A DNA stretch of 64,000 nt from Bugula neritina (taxonomy: Eukaryota > Bryozoa > Gymnolaemata > Cheilostomatida > Bugulidae): assembly GCA_964035545.1 (NCBI GenBank), contig CAXIUT010000255.1:1-64000 (forward strand), written 5' to 3'. The position numbers were made by a program, and so were the translations under genes. The stretch's first letter is position 1; each line of letters begins with the position of its first letter. The notes under the pieces are model-generated. The model was not told the origin of the DNA and searched no databases. It saw only the letters and a list, made by a program, of their open reading frames with translations. Below, in pieces: positions 47,216-59,756 of the stretch.

Positions 47216-47456
47216 TTGGTACCTCTTTCTCTTATTATTTTTGCATTAAATAATTACTATCTAAATGATATGAACTAATTGTTTAATATTTAACTTATTT
47301 ATAAAACAAAATATCACTTTTATTACTTGTCTTAACTATTTATCTTTTAATGAGATAGTTTTTAATTTTATTTATATTTTTTTTATGGAATTTTGAATTT
47401 TATTTTGATGTTTTTCTTTTACTTCAATTTATTTTAATCAATAGCACTATTAACTC

Positions 47457-48477
47457 TCATATATTCCTATCCAATTTGTCTCTTGCTACTAGTTATTCTA
47501 TAATATTCTAAATAATATCACAAATACCTTACTGCATGAGTTGATAATAATATTAGTAATTAGGTCTGCTTTAAAATTACATCTCTTGAATTGAATCCTT
47601 TATTTTTAAGAGACATAATGGTAATTTATCACCTTATTTTATCAAATTTGATATATTAGTTGATGATTTTATTTTGCCTATTTTCTAATAGGACGTTTCT
47701 TTTGATTACTGGGTCTAGTTATCTGGGACATCTTTGCGTAGGACTTGGCTTTCCCATGGTAGCTTTTTCACTAAATAGATTATCATATATATCCAGGACT
47801 AGAGATCATCTCTTCTGGATAGTTATAGTCCTTCGTGCATATGGTTGCTGCAAAAGATGGGAGTTCCTACCATTTTTTTATTATTTTTGAGGTTGATGTG
47901 ATGATTATCTTTTTTTAGATATTGTTTGCAAAGACCAAGATCAATCATGTATATTTTAGCCCTTTTGTTATCTAGTTACTATTGTTTCATCATGAAGTTA
48001 CTTGGTTTTACATCTCTGTAGACATAGCCTATTTGATGTAGTTGTTATATGCACTTTAAGGTGTTGAACATCAAGAGCAGAAGGACATCTTTGGGTATTT
48101 TATTTGATAATCTAGCATTGCATAGATCCTCAGTTAATAGAGAGATACTTGTAAGGTGAAGTCTAATTTTTACATTACCATAAATGAAAAATATTATTTT
48201 TAGCAATACTAGTAAACTTTTGGAAAGGCAAATCCAACAAAATTTATTTTTTATTTTAGGTTATTTGTTATATTTTATTGTGCTAGGGATTTGAAGAGAG
48301 AATATTCGAGTGAGATCATTGGTTTTACTGTGGTGATATTTTACTAAATTATTTTAAGGTTACTGTTTTGATTGCATAGATTTGATTGCTATTTTATGTC
48401 ATGAAAATTTTTCCAAATGAGCCTTAACCTATTTTTTATTTTATTTTATATGTGCCGATGTATTCTTCTTACTCCAT
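47457..48477 (-). CDS. Casein kinase 1-like protein kinase
   Basis: A 326-residue protein with two 20-nt introns (48344-48363 and 48129-48148). The glycine loop (IGEGSFGKIF), the AIK lysine (YAIKT), catalytic loop YRDVKPSNF (Tyr for His), DLG instead of DFG (MIDLGLCKQY) and the CK1-style GTPIFCS with R-R-D-D-L-x-S segment are all present, so the core is nearly complete and probably active. A helical C-terminal tail follows. Ciliates carry large CK1 families; substrate unknown. Confidence 0.82.
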
Positions 48478-48578
48478 TTTATATAGTTAAAAATATATAT
48501 AGAATAACATTCAAATTAAAGATGATTAATATCAATAAATAAGTGATAAAAATATATTAAATGCATTGTGATAGTTGA

Positions 48579-51500
48579 TCATTCATTGTACTAAGTCTGG
48601 TCTGCGATTTATGCGAATTTGTTGAAGATTTGTTCGACTGAAGCCTGCTTAATAGTATACTGTTGAATTCCGAAAGATTCTTTTTCTTTCTAGAAGAACG
48701 AGAACATCTTCCCGATATTAGGCTTTCCTCTTATCTTTAGTCGAATAAAAGTCTGTAGTCTCTATAACTCTTCAACATCGCCACCTAGTAGTTTCTTCAA
48801 CTCGTCTGTTACCTTTCTTAGCATTGCACAAATATGCAGATACTCAACTACGGTGTAGACTTAGATTTATTTTCTTGCCTTAAGAGTGAAGTAGATGTAA
48901 TTGCCTGCTCCTTTCTCAGAAATGCCTAACCTATCTTCAGGCTAAGCTTTGTAGGTTTAAAGGAAGTTATCAAGCTGTGAGTCTTTTATGATCTGAGGCT
49001 CTATCCTTCTGGCTCTCATTATCTAAAGTAGATTCCTTTTCTAAGGGTTTTTCAGTTTTAGTTAGACTTCAAGACCTTCTCCATACTTGTTCTTTATGTG
49101 TTGAGCAGTGCCAATACACTGGAAATTGCCTTTTACCATGATACCTAGTCTTGAAGAAAGAGCTTCAGCTTACTACATTGAGTGAGTGGTTAGAACAACT
49201 GTTGCATCTTTATTCTGAGTGGCTACTCTAGCTATAACTCTCCACATAAAGCGTCTTGCTCGAGGATCCATTCCTGTGGATGGTTCATCAAGAAAGACTA
49301 TCCGAGGATTGCCAATCATAGCCATAGCTACTGACAGTTTACGTTTGTTTCCTCCTGATAAAGTGCCTGATAGCTTGTCAGCGTATTAAGTCAAATCGAG
49401 TTCTTCTATTTTCCTGTTGATAGCGGCTTAACTGTTCTCTTGAGATAGAGATTTCAAGTCATAGAAGAGTTCTAGTTGTTATTTGACTGTCAGATTTTCA
49501 ATTAAGGCATCGAATTGAGGACAATAGCCTAAGTCTTATCGAACTAGGTCGATGTTATCACTGATTCTCAACCCTTTGAAGTAGCTTTAGCCTGCAGTCG
49601 ATGAAACTTAGCCTGCTAGCATCTTGAAAGTAGTTGTTTTGCCTGCTCCATTGATGCCAAGTAAACCAAAAACTTATCCTCTTTTGACTCCAAAGGAAAG
49701 ATTATCAACAGCTACTTTGTGCTTTTTAGGTCCATCAACCAGATATACTTTTCTGAGTTCTTTCGATAAAATTTAGTAGTCAGAAGGATTGGCAGCAATA
49801 GCTGTTTAGTTTTATCTTTTTACATCCTATTCTGCAATAACTTCTGTATCTGTAATTTATGCCTCAGAACGAGAGAGACATCTCATGCAAGACTATGTAT
49901 TTTGTAGCTTTTAGATCACAAGAAGAAGAATAAAGAATAGTACACTTTGTATCGCTAGGAATAATATAGGCGCCAATGCTATTTCAGTGTCAAATGTTTA
50001 CATTGTTTTTCCGTTATTTTAATTTTGACCATATATATTAACACTTCCAGTGTTAATGATTCCTTATCCGAAAGCAAAAGAAGGGTAGATTCGGAAGATC
50101 CAAGAAAGAGCTCTTCCGACTGAGTTTGAACTTTAGATAACTCTGAGGACGAAAGTGAAGATAGGTAATAGTCCTCCAAGAGTAAAAGTGATAAAATAGT
50201 AGGCTGCTTGTGCATTTCCATAGTCTTTGTAAATAAAAGCTGCCATATATGTGAAAGAAATATAAGATAGTCCATAAAAAATAAAGAGAAGCCAAGTCGC
50301 TGCAAAGGCTGATCCTTCTGTAATAGATTATATGGCCATAGCTTTTGCTATTCCAATGCCAATAGATGCTACTATGAAATAAAGGACAAAATCATAGATG
50401 AAGTTTGCTGTCCAGTAAGCAGAAATGCTCATTCCACTAACTATTTGTTGATGTTTCGACCTATCTTATCTTTCTTTGACTATGAAAGATATGATGGAAG
50501 CAAACTTGAAAGCCAAAGCAATTGAGAAGATGAAAGAAGCAAAGAATCCTGAGATAGCGTTATTAATCTGTAGTTGTTGGAATGTTCTTGGCATTGGATG
50601 GTTTGATACTGAGATTGTTACTGATCTGCCAAGATTTTGATTTAAAATAGTTTAAGATGCTAGACTACCTAAGAAAAATGGACTTGTAGGACTACGAGTA
50701 TGGACTAGAGTATTGTACTGATAGATAGTGTTTGCCCCACTTGTAGTTGTTGCATCAGCAAAGAAGACACCTCCTTTGAGAGTCGATTGAGCTTGTTTTT
50801 TTGGGAAAAGAAAGTTCTTATCGAAAGTAGCTGCAGTTGTATCAGTAGTGTCAGCCTGTACTGATATTTTAGATCCATATTTTCCATTGAGATATGTTTC
50901 TATATTGGTTGCTCTACTAGAAACATCTGCTCCGATAGGTACTACTACTGGATTTTGTTAACCTAGATAAGTGTCCAAGTCCATTGTTTGTTACGGGTAA
51001 TCTACAATAAATGATACTCTAAGTAAGAAAAGAGCAAGAAGAATGATGATAAAGGGTAAAACAAGTTCAAAGATAAAGCTTTTGATGTCTCTTAAAATTA
51101 CTCTTAGTCTTTTCAAGAAAGTGGCTTTGAAATGAATCCAGAATTTTAAAAGACAGCCTTCTTATCTTGGTATCCGATCAAAATCAACTATTGTTGCTTA
51201 ACTGTCGATCATCTTCTCATTTGAATATTCCTATTTTTTATTTGATATTAATTGGTTTTATTTGAGTTTCATTGGACTTCCTTGCCTTCTTGGACTTGAT
51301 TACTTGCTTTTGACTTAAATGATTTAATTTTCAATGAGTTAGTTAGCCTTTTAATGTTTTTCTTTTCTATTTTGTTCTACTTAAGCTCCTACATTCAGAA
51401 AAACTTCTTCAAGTGTTGTTATACTGATGCCATATTCAAGGTATCTTAGAGTGTTTTTTTTATCATCAAGTTATGCGAACATGTTCGGGAAGTGAGATAC

Positions 51501-53820
51501 ATCTACGATAGGTAGTTGCATGGCTAGGTCTGTTGCTACATTGGTTAGAACCTAGCAACCAGGCACATGCTTCTTGACTGTTTAGATAATTGGTCCTGAG
51601 TCTCTATCTGGAGAATCTTTGGTGAAGGTTATTGTGTATCCTACTCCAAACTTATTCTTGAGGAAGATGCTTGAACCGCAGCACATCAACTTTCCATCGC
51701 CCATAATACCAATCCTATCTCCTAAGTAATCGGCTTCGTCCATGAAGTGAGTAGTTAAAATAACTATTCTATCGTTTTTGTAGCTTTTAAGTAAGTCCCA
51801 GATATAACGTCTAGCAGAAGCATCCATTCCTGAGGTTGGCTCGTCTAAGATGATTACTTTCGATCTCCCTGCAAAGGCAATAGCAACTGATAGTCTTCTT
51901 TTCTGTCCTCCTGAAAGGTTCTTAGAATACTCTTCTCTTTTCTAGTTAAGGTTGACATCTGCTATTAGTCTCTAGACTTCATCTATCAGTTACTGTCCTT
52001 AAAGTCCTTTGAAAGAAGAAAATAGCTCAAGGTGCTATTGAACTGTCAGGTCCTAGTAGAGAGTATCATGTTGAGGACAGACTCCTAGATTCTATCTGAT
52101 TTTTTGAGTTTAGGTTTATCCTAGAACTGAGAGATACCCATCAGATGGAGATGTCATGCCTGATAGCATAGAAATAGAAGTAGTTTTTCCTGCTCCATTA
52201 TGTCCAAGTAAAGCAAATATCTGACCTTGGAACATACTAACAGTCAGGTCATCAACAGCTAGTGTAGAATCTGACCCACTTCCAAACTACTTTCTAAGTC
52301 CGACTATTTCAATAGCTCTGTTATGTTGTTCTTCTGCTACTAGGGCTTATTCAACTGGCTAGTACTTATCTGAGTAACCTGGTAGTAACTGCTTTTATCT
52401 TTTGCGTCTATTTTTTTATTATACAGAGATGCTGGTGTTGTCTGAATTGCAACAGAAGAGAGGATGACGTTTTGACCCCCATTCATTAGGGATGACCTGA
52501 TCGAGATACCATGTTAGAAATAGATAAAATATAGTATTAAGAACAAAACTTAGGAGTGCATATCCTATGACGTAGTGATTAGTGGTTGAACTAAAATCTG
52601 GAGTTATTTGGAAGCTTTAAGCATAGACCATAGTCTGGAAGGCTAAGACCATGGCTGCATGAGGAACAATACTAAGAGCTCCATTGACTCCGATTGAAGG
52701 ATTATCTGAATTGGTGGCAATAAAGGATAGAATATATTGAACGAGGAAGAAGAGCAAGGAGATGACAACACCTATTTTAGCTCTTGTAATAAAGACTTGT
52801 ATGAAGAAGACTTGAACAATAAGGACAATAGCAAAGAAGATATAGAGAATTAAGGGTATCATAATGGGTACATTGCTAAGAGATCGAACGAATAGAATCG
52901 AACAGAGTAAGCCAATTACTAGATAGACCATGAGGTATCGAAAGAACCAGCTGAAGAAGTATGTACTTCCTTTCATGCCCATAATATACATACTTTATCT
53001 GACTTTGGTCTATGTTATGTTATTTGTACCTCTTTCTAAGTGAGCATGATCGAAGTTTGTCTGAGATAGAGTAATAGAAGAGGCAGAACTACTAAAAATC
53101 CAACAAATCCTCCTAAATTCTCATAGATATTATCCAATGTGAATGTTTATTGGTAGAGTGGTGAGACATCATTTTGAAAATAGTTAGTATTTGCTGTTTA
53201 TACTTGAAGAATGGCGTTGTTGACTAGAGTATTAGCTCCTATCATTCCTTTTGATAAAGCTTTCTAATAAATTTCGAGATCAATTCCTTTATCTTGAGTT
53301 AGATCTAGTGTTGGAATCGGTCCATCTGTTCTATCTTCATTTAGACTGACATTAAACCTTAGTTTGTAGTCATAGTTTCCAGATGATGAACTCTGAACTG
53401 TTATACCGAAACACATTCTGACAGAGTTTTGATAATTTTCACTTCTGATGTAGGTTTAAAAATCAGATTAAGAACTAAAGATATTGGTAGAATATCCTAG
53501 ACCAGTTACTAAGCTGTCGATTCTTGTCACTAGAGCATCCCCAGCTGGTGCTAGTCCTATTTATTGATTGGTACAATTTCTTAATGGTTGAATAGATACT
53601 TAAGAAAAGATGAGTTTGCGTCGATACTTGTGATAGCGCGTGAATATTATGCGTTTCCGATGAAGGATTGTTCGTTAGTTGTGGTTGGAGCATCAATTCC
53701 TTTGATCACAGAAACAAAGAGGATGAAGATGACTGGTACTAGTATTTCTAGGATGTTTCCCAAAATTCCTCTTTTATAGAGTAGCCAGTTTTTGTAAAAC
53801 AGAGCTGAGAGCTGTCCCAT
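48579..53820 (-). CDS. ABCA-family full-length ABC transporter
   Basis: A protein of about 1733 residues with two 20-nt introns (53580-53599 and 53010-53029), both in the first transmembrane domain. Order: TMD1 with a large extracytoplasmic loop, NBD1 ([56 protein letters not shown]), a charged linker, TMD2, NBD2 ([49 protein letters not shown]). Both nucleotide sites look competent. ABCA proteins move lipids across membranes. Codons 49170-49175 (TAG TAA) encode the EE of SMEEAEAL, decisive for the genetic code. Confidence 0.93.
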
Positions 53821-53999
53821 TATAATTATATTCTTTTTTGTTGGGATAAGACCACTTATATCATGATGAAAATTAATATTTCTGATCAGATTAAAAATCT
53901 ATTAATAAAAATTAAGTTTGAATAATCAAGTGGAACAACTAATAAACTGTCAAAAAATTATTTTAGTTTTGATAAATAACTATTTTCAGTCATTAAGAG

Positions 54000-54261
54000 T
54001 CATTTTTTTAATCTTTTCTGACCAATAGCATCTATCAATATGGTGTCTTTGTTCTTTTTTACTTACTTTTTTTGCTTTAAATCTTCAATTATTCTCATTT
54101 GCAGATTGAATTCTATCGAATTATGTTTTGATCTATCTGATTTTGAGACATTTTCACTACTTTTTTTGATTCTAAATGATGTTTTTTGTTCTCTCTATCG
54201 ATCTATTTTTATATCTAAAGATTAAATATCGCCTATTAAAAAAATAAACTACTTTATTCAT
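54000..54261 (-). CDS. Possible small spliced gene, copy 1
   Basis: With inferred introns of 20 nt (right after MNK) and 17 nt, the segment gives a 74-residue basic protein ending DTILIDAIGQKRLKK. The length is divisible by three. In copies 2 and 3 the A-tract before a GTAAGT site is one base shorter, and there a third 20-nt intron is required to reach the same C-terminus. Conservation across three units supports a gene, but the model rests on frame logic alone. Confidence 0.4.
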
Positions 54262-54271
54262 GTTTGAAATA

Positions 54272-54410
54272 TAACTATTGATAGATGAAACTGTTGATAA
54301 GATATAACTATTGATAAGATATAGCTATTAATAAGATGAAACTATTGATAAGATGTAACTGTTGATAATGTATAACTATTAATGAGATGCAACTGTTGAT
54401 AAGATATAGT
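54272..54410. repeat. 17-bp tandem repeat, about eight copies
   Basis: Units such as AACTATTGATAAGATAT, each 17 bp with one to four substitutions, run head to tail. The array separates the two small minus-strand genes. It recurs at 58598-58736 and is absent from the partial third unit. Confidence 0.85.
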
Positions 54411-54515
54411 TGTCCAAAAGATATATTTGTGATCGATTCTTTACTATAAATATCACAGAAGAAGCTATCAGTCTTCTAAACAAACGCTTTGTACCTTCTA
54501 GTATTGTTTGATAAA

Positions 54516-55033
54516 TCATATTCTTTGGCAACTACCTAAGACAGTTACTATCTTTGTCTAAAATCCTTTTTCTTTATTCTAAATTTGAGATTGATTTTTT
54601 GTTTGAATTTTAATTCTTGGAATATTAAGTTAGTTAGCTGACTAAGTAGGCGGTGTCGACTGTGATAGTTAGCTCTCTTTTGTATCTCGCTTTGAAAGTA
54701 TTGAGACCCCATTGATCTCCCAACTGACTAGCCAAGACTGATAACCTTGACTGCATGTTTTTTTTTATCTTTCAAAAGCTTCGAATCGATAAGCCAACTC
54801 TTTTCGATCTACAAGAAAGCTTTAATCTTGACTATTTGTTTTTATAAGTATCAACTCAATGTCATTGATGATCCTTTCGAAAAATAGTCTCTTAAAGACA
54901 TCATCATAGACCAAGATTCTTGATTATCCATTTGTATTAGATAAAATAATTATTGATGGATGGTTCTTCTAGAGCTAGAGTTACTTCAAACTAGAAGAAA
55001 GAACTTGGGATAACTTGAATCGACATCACTCAT
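54516..55033 (-). CDS. Unknown protein paired with B1, copy 1
   Basis: A 164-residue protein once a 23-nt intron (54969-54991) is removed; a 17-nt intron ending earlier also keeps frame. The first ~110 residues look globular (HPSIIILSNTNG, RILVYDDVFKRLFFERIIND, QSWLVSWEING) and the rest is Ser/Gln/Asn/Lys-rich. No family was recognised and no signal peptide is present. It is divergent from B1 with 399 bp between starts, the same arrangement as the coiled-coil gene and A genes. A near-identical copy is at 58841-59358. Confidence 0.65.
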
Positions 55034-55432
55034 AATATTTTATGGAACAAATGAAAAAAAAAATAATTTCGACTTTAGAAAATATTAGAAAAAAAACATT
55101 TTATTTGATCAATATTAACTAATCCATCTTGTATCAGTCTTCATCAACAATATATATAAGAAGATAGTCAATGAAAAATCGTTTAATTTTACTTTTTCTT
55201 TTTTTCTTTTTAAAATCACTCAGTGAAAATAAACATCTTTAGAGCTAAATTTAAACTCCAATTAGGGTCTAGTTCTATATTATGTTTGAAATATTTATTC
55301 CCGATGGTAAATTCTTTTTAGAAACTTAATAAATAAGGTTTTCAGAACATTATAACTGATAATTAAAAGCAAGTGATTTTCTTAGATAAATGGAAGGTTT
55401 ATTTAGAATTCTTTACATTTATATTCTTCTAA
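55034..55432. promoter_or_regulatory. Upstream region of B1 with the shared A/B block
   Basis: This 399-bp AT-rich region carries, at 55365-55400, AAAAGCAAGTGATTTTCTTA followed by GATAAATGGAAGGTTT, ending 33 bp before the B1 ATG. It is the same block and spacing seen before A1 and A2, 40 kb away. It is copied at 59359-59756 before B2, with the block at 59690-59722. Confidence 0.6.
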
Positions 55433-58078
55433 ATGAAAGGAATCAAAGTCCTACTTCTGATAGTAGTACTTCTTGGTTCTCTTAACGCCTAGATGATCCA
55501 ACTTGGATCTGATAGCATCTTTAGTAGCATCACGAAGGGATCAGATAACTCCATTTTCGGAAATGGAAATTCCATGGGAGGAAGTCCCAGTTCAGAAGCT
55601 GGAGGTTCTATCCTTGGAATGGGAAATTCCATTGGAGGAAATCCTAGTTTAGAAACTGGAGGATCTAATCTTGGAATGGGAAATTCCATGGGAGGAAATC
55701 CTAGTTTAGAAACTGGAGGATCTAATCTTGGAATGGGAAATTCCATGGGAGGAAATCCTAGTTTAGAAACTGGAGGATCTAATCTTGGAATTGTTGGCAA
55801 TGGAAATATGCCAAAAGATAACTTAAATAGTATATTTGGAAATGGAAATAAAGATCCTGGTTCTGCCAACAATATTGATGGATCAAGTAATAGCCTCTTA
55901 GAAGATAGCAGTTCCATTGGTGGAAGTGGAAATATGCTCAGTGGAGATCTAAGTTCTATCTTTGGCAATGAAATTGCAGAAAATAATTGTCCAAATCAAC
56001 CATCACCACCACATCCTTAACCTTAACCTGAACCTCCACTACCACTACCACCACCTCCTTAACCTTAACCACCCCCTCCTTAGCCTTAACCTTACCCTTA
56101 ACCTGAACCTTAACCACCACTACCACCACATCCTTAACCTGAACCACCACCACCACCACAACCACCACCTTAACCTTAACCTTAACCACCACTACCACCA
56201 CATCCTTAACCTGAACCACCGCCACCACCACCACCACCACCACCACCATCACCACCACCACCACCACCACCACCACCACCACCACCACCACCACCACCAC
56301 CACCACCACCACCACCACCACCACCACCACCACCACCACCACCACCACCACCACCACCACCACCACCACCACCACCACCACCACCACCACCACCACCACC
56401 ACCACCACCACCACCACCACCTTAACCTTAACCACCACTACCACCACATCCTTAACCTGAACCACCGCCACCACCACCACCACCGCCACCACCACCACCA
56501 CCACCACCGCCACCACCACCACCACCACCACCACCACCACCACCACCACCACCACCACCACCACCACCACCACCACCACCACCACCACCACCACCACCAC
56601 CACCACTTCCTTAACCTGAACCACCACTACCACCACCACCACCACCACCACCACCACCACCACCACCACCACCACCACCACCACCACCACCACCACCACC
56701 ACCACCACCACCACCACCACCACCCCCTCCTTAACCTTAACCACCACTACCACCACTTCCACCACTTCCTTAACCTTAACCACCACTACCACCACTTCCT
56801 TAACCATAACCTGAACCTGAGCCTTCTTTCCCATCAGAACAACCTCCTCTTTAACCTCAACCTCCATCTTAACCGTTTCCCTAACCACCTTCACCACCAG
56901 GTAGAAGAGGGCCGCCAAGAAGAAAACCACCAGGTAGAAGAGGGCCGCCAAGAAGAAAACCACCAGGTAGAAGAGGGCCGCCAAGAAGAAAACCACCAGG
57001 TAGAAGAGGGCCGCCAAGAAGAAAACCACCAGGTAGAAGAGGGCCGCCAAGAAGAAAACCACCAGGTAGAAGAGGGCCGCCAAGAAGAAAACCACCAGGT
57101 AGAAGAAGGCCGCCAAGAAGAAAACCACCAGGTAGAAGAGGGCCAAGAAGAAAACCTTGTAGAGGAGGAAAATGTAGAAGAGGAGGAAAACCTAGAAGAG
57201 GAGGAAAATGTAGAAGAGGAGGAAAACCTAGAAGAGGAAGAAAACCTAGAAGAGGAAGAAAACCTAGAAGAGGAAGAAAACCTAGAAGAGGAAGAAAACC
57301 TAGAAGAGGAAGAAAACCTAGAAGAGGAAGAAAACCTAGAAGAGGAAGAAAACCTAGAAGAAGACATCCTTATAGAAATAGAAGACAACCAAGGAGAAGA
57401 AGACATCCTTATAGAAATAGAAGACAACCAAGGAGAAGAAGACATCCTCAAAGGAATAGAAGACAACCAAGGAGAAGAAGACATCCTCAAAGGAATAGAA
57501 GACAACCAAGGAGAAGAAGACATCCTCAAAGGAATAGAAGACAACCAAGGAGAAGAAGACATCCTCAAAGGAATAGAAGACAACCAAGGAGAAGAAGACA
57601 TCCTCAAAGGAATAGAAGACAACCAAGGAGAAGAAGACATCCTCAAAGGAATAGAAGACAACCAAGGAGAAGAAGACATCCTCAAAGGAATAGAAGACAA
57701 CCAAGGAGAAGAAGACATCCTCAAAGGAATAGAAGACAACCAAGGAGAAGAAGACATCCTCAAAGGAATAGAAGACAACCAAGGAGAAGACATCCTCAAA
57801 GGAATAGAAGACAACCAAGGAGAAGAAGACATCCTCAAAGGAATAGAAGACAACCAAGGAGAAGAAGACATCCTCAAAGGAATAGAAGACAACCAAGGAG
57901 AAGAAGACAACCAAGGAGACATCGACCAGCTCCCAGAAGACACAGATCCTCTCCTAGAAGACACAGACCCTCTCCCAGAAGACATAGACCAACTTCTAGA
58001 AGAGGTGGAGGAAGAAGAGGAGGAAGAAGAGGAGGAGGAAGAAGAAGAGGAGGAGGAGGAAGAAGAAGACGTAGATGA
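55433..58078 (+). CDS. B1: secreted Gly/Asn, polyproline and poly-arginine protein
   Basis: An 881-residue protein. A signal peptide (MKGIKVLLLIVVLLGSLNA) closely resembles that of the A family. Residues ~20-185 are Gly/Asn/Ser-rich, with three copies of a 19-residue repeat (GNSMGGNPSLETGGSNLGM) and degenerate G-N-G-N heptads. Residues ~185-480 are Pro/Glu, including long (CCA)n-encoded polyproline. The rest is very basic: GRRGPPRRKPP repeats, GRKPRR repeats, then RHPQRNRRQPRR repeats (about 12) and an RRGGG end. TAA within Pro-Glu repeats shows the frame must be read through. An extracellular stalk- or mineral/polyanion-binding matrix protein is inference. Confidence 0.78.
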
Positions 58079-58325
58079 TCTACTATCTTTTACTTTTAAT
58101 CATATATTTTGGAGTCAAATAATACTAGTTAATTATTATTGATTCTTAACTATGAATTTAAAGAATAAAAGTTGATAAGATAATATTTATTATTAATAAA
58201 TCTATATTATATTTGAAAAAAAATCTATTAATAAAAATTAAGTTTGAATAATCAAGTGGAACAACTAATAAACTGTCAAAAAATTATTTTAGTTTTGATA
58301 AATAACTATTTTCAGTCATTAAGAG

Positions 58326-58586
58326 TCATTTTTTTAATCTTTTCTGACCAATAGCATCTATCAATATGGTGTCTTTGTTCTTTTTTACTTACTTTTTTGC
58401 TTTAAATCTTCAATTATTCTCATTTGCAGATTGAATTCTATCGAATTATGTTTTGATCTATCTGATTTTGAGACATTTTCACTACTTTTTTTGATTCTAA
58501 ATGATGTTTTTTGTTCTCTCTATCGATCTATTTTTATATCTAAAGATTAAATATCGCCTATTAAAAAAATAAACTACTTTATTCAT
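58326..58586 (-). CDS. Possible small spliced gene, copy 2
   Basis: As copy 1 but with a six-A tract. Introns of 20, 17 and 20 nt (the last GTAAGT..AAAG) leave 67 residues ending NTILIDAIGQKRLKK. Function unknown. Confidence 0.38.
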
Positions 58587-58597
58587 GTTTGAAATAT

Positions 58598-58736
58598 AAC
58601 TATTGATAGATGAAACTGTTGATAAGATATAACTATTGATAAGATATAGCTATTAATAAGATGAAACTATTGATAAGATGTAACTGTTGATAATGTATAA
58701 CTATTAATGAGATGCAACTGTTGATAAGATATAGTT
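58598..58736. repeat. 17-bp tandem repeat, unit 2
   Basis: The same head-to-tail array as 54272-54410, with identical unit order, carried along by the tandem duplication. Confidence 0.85.
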
Positions 58737-58840
58737 GTCCAAAAGATATATTTGTGATCGATTCTTTACTATAAATATCACAGAAGAAGCTATCAGTCTT
58801 CTAAACAAACGCTTTGTACCTTCTAGTATTGTTTGATAAA

Positions 58841-59358
58841 TCATATTCTTTGGCAACTACCTAAGACAGTTACTATCTTTGTCTAAAATCCTTTTTCTTT
58901 ATTTTAAATTTGAGATTGATTTTTTGTTTGAATTTTAATTCTTGGAATATTAAGTTAGTTAGCTGACTAAGTAGGCGGTGTCGACTGTGATAGTTAGCTC
59001 TCTTTTGTATCTCGCTTTGAAAGTATTGAGACCCCATTGATCTCCCAACCGACTAGCCAAGACTGATAACCTTGACTGCATGTTTTTTTTTATCTTTCAA
59101 AAGCTTCGAATCGATAAGCCAACTCTTTTCGATCTACAAGAAAGCTTTAATCTTGACTATTTGTTTTTATAAGTATCAACTCAATGTCATTGATGATCCT
59201 TTCGAAAAATAGTCTCTTAAAGACATCATCATAGACCAAGATTCTTGATTATCCATTTGTATTAGATAAAATAATTATTGATGGATGGTTCTTCTAGAGC
59301 TAGAGTTACTTCAAACTAGAAGAAAGAACTTGGGATAACTTGAATCGACATCACTCAT
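58841..59358 (-). CDS. Unknown protein paired with B2, copy 2
   Basis: A duplicate of 54516-55033 with the same 518-bp extent and intron; I noticed only two substitutions (at about 58904 and 59050). Keeping the frame in both copies suggests the gene is functional or the duplication is very recent. Divergent from B2. Confidence 0.62.
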
Positions 59359-59756
59359 AATATTTTATGGAACAAATGAAAAAAAAAATAATTTCGACTT
59401 TAGAAAATATTAGAAAAAAAACATTTTATTTGATCAATATTAACTAATCCATCTTGTATCAGTCTTCATCAACAATATATATAAGAAGATAGTCAATGAA
59501 AAATCGTTTAATTTTACTTTTTCTTTTTTTCTTTTTAAAATCACTCAGTGAAAATAAACATCTTTAGAGCTAAATTTAAACTCCAATTAGGGTCTAGTTC
59601 TATATTATGTTTGAAATATTTATTCCCGATGGTAAATTCTTTTTAGAAACTTAATAAATAAGGTTTTCAGAACATTATAACTGATAATTAAAAGCAAGTG
59701 ATTTTCTTCATAAATGGAAGATTTATTTAGAATTCTTTACATTTATATTCTTCTAA
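59359..59756. promoter_or_regulatory. Upstream region of B2 with the shared A/B block
   Basis: Almost identical to 55034-55432; the block AAAAGCAAGTGATTTTCTTC then ATAAATGGAAGATTT lies at 59690-59722. No separate gene was recognised. Confidence 0.6.

Noticed and set aside
55956-57146. Long minus-strand frames of polyvaline and Phe/Leu/Val repeats (also 60337-61836, 56891-57985)
   Set aside because: Antisense of low-complexity coding repeats; no start context, no independent conservation beyond the B gene duplication.
55962-58142. 726-residue frame of polyhistidine followed by acidic repeats over B1
   Set aside because: It is the +1 shadow of the Pro/Glu and Arg-rich B1 frame; (CCA)n reads as His in that frame. 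It has no signal peptide, and the B1 frame starts at the conserved signal sequence and keeps B2 homology.
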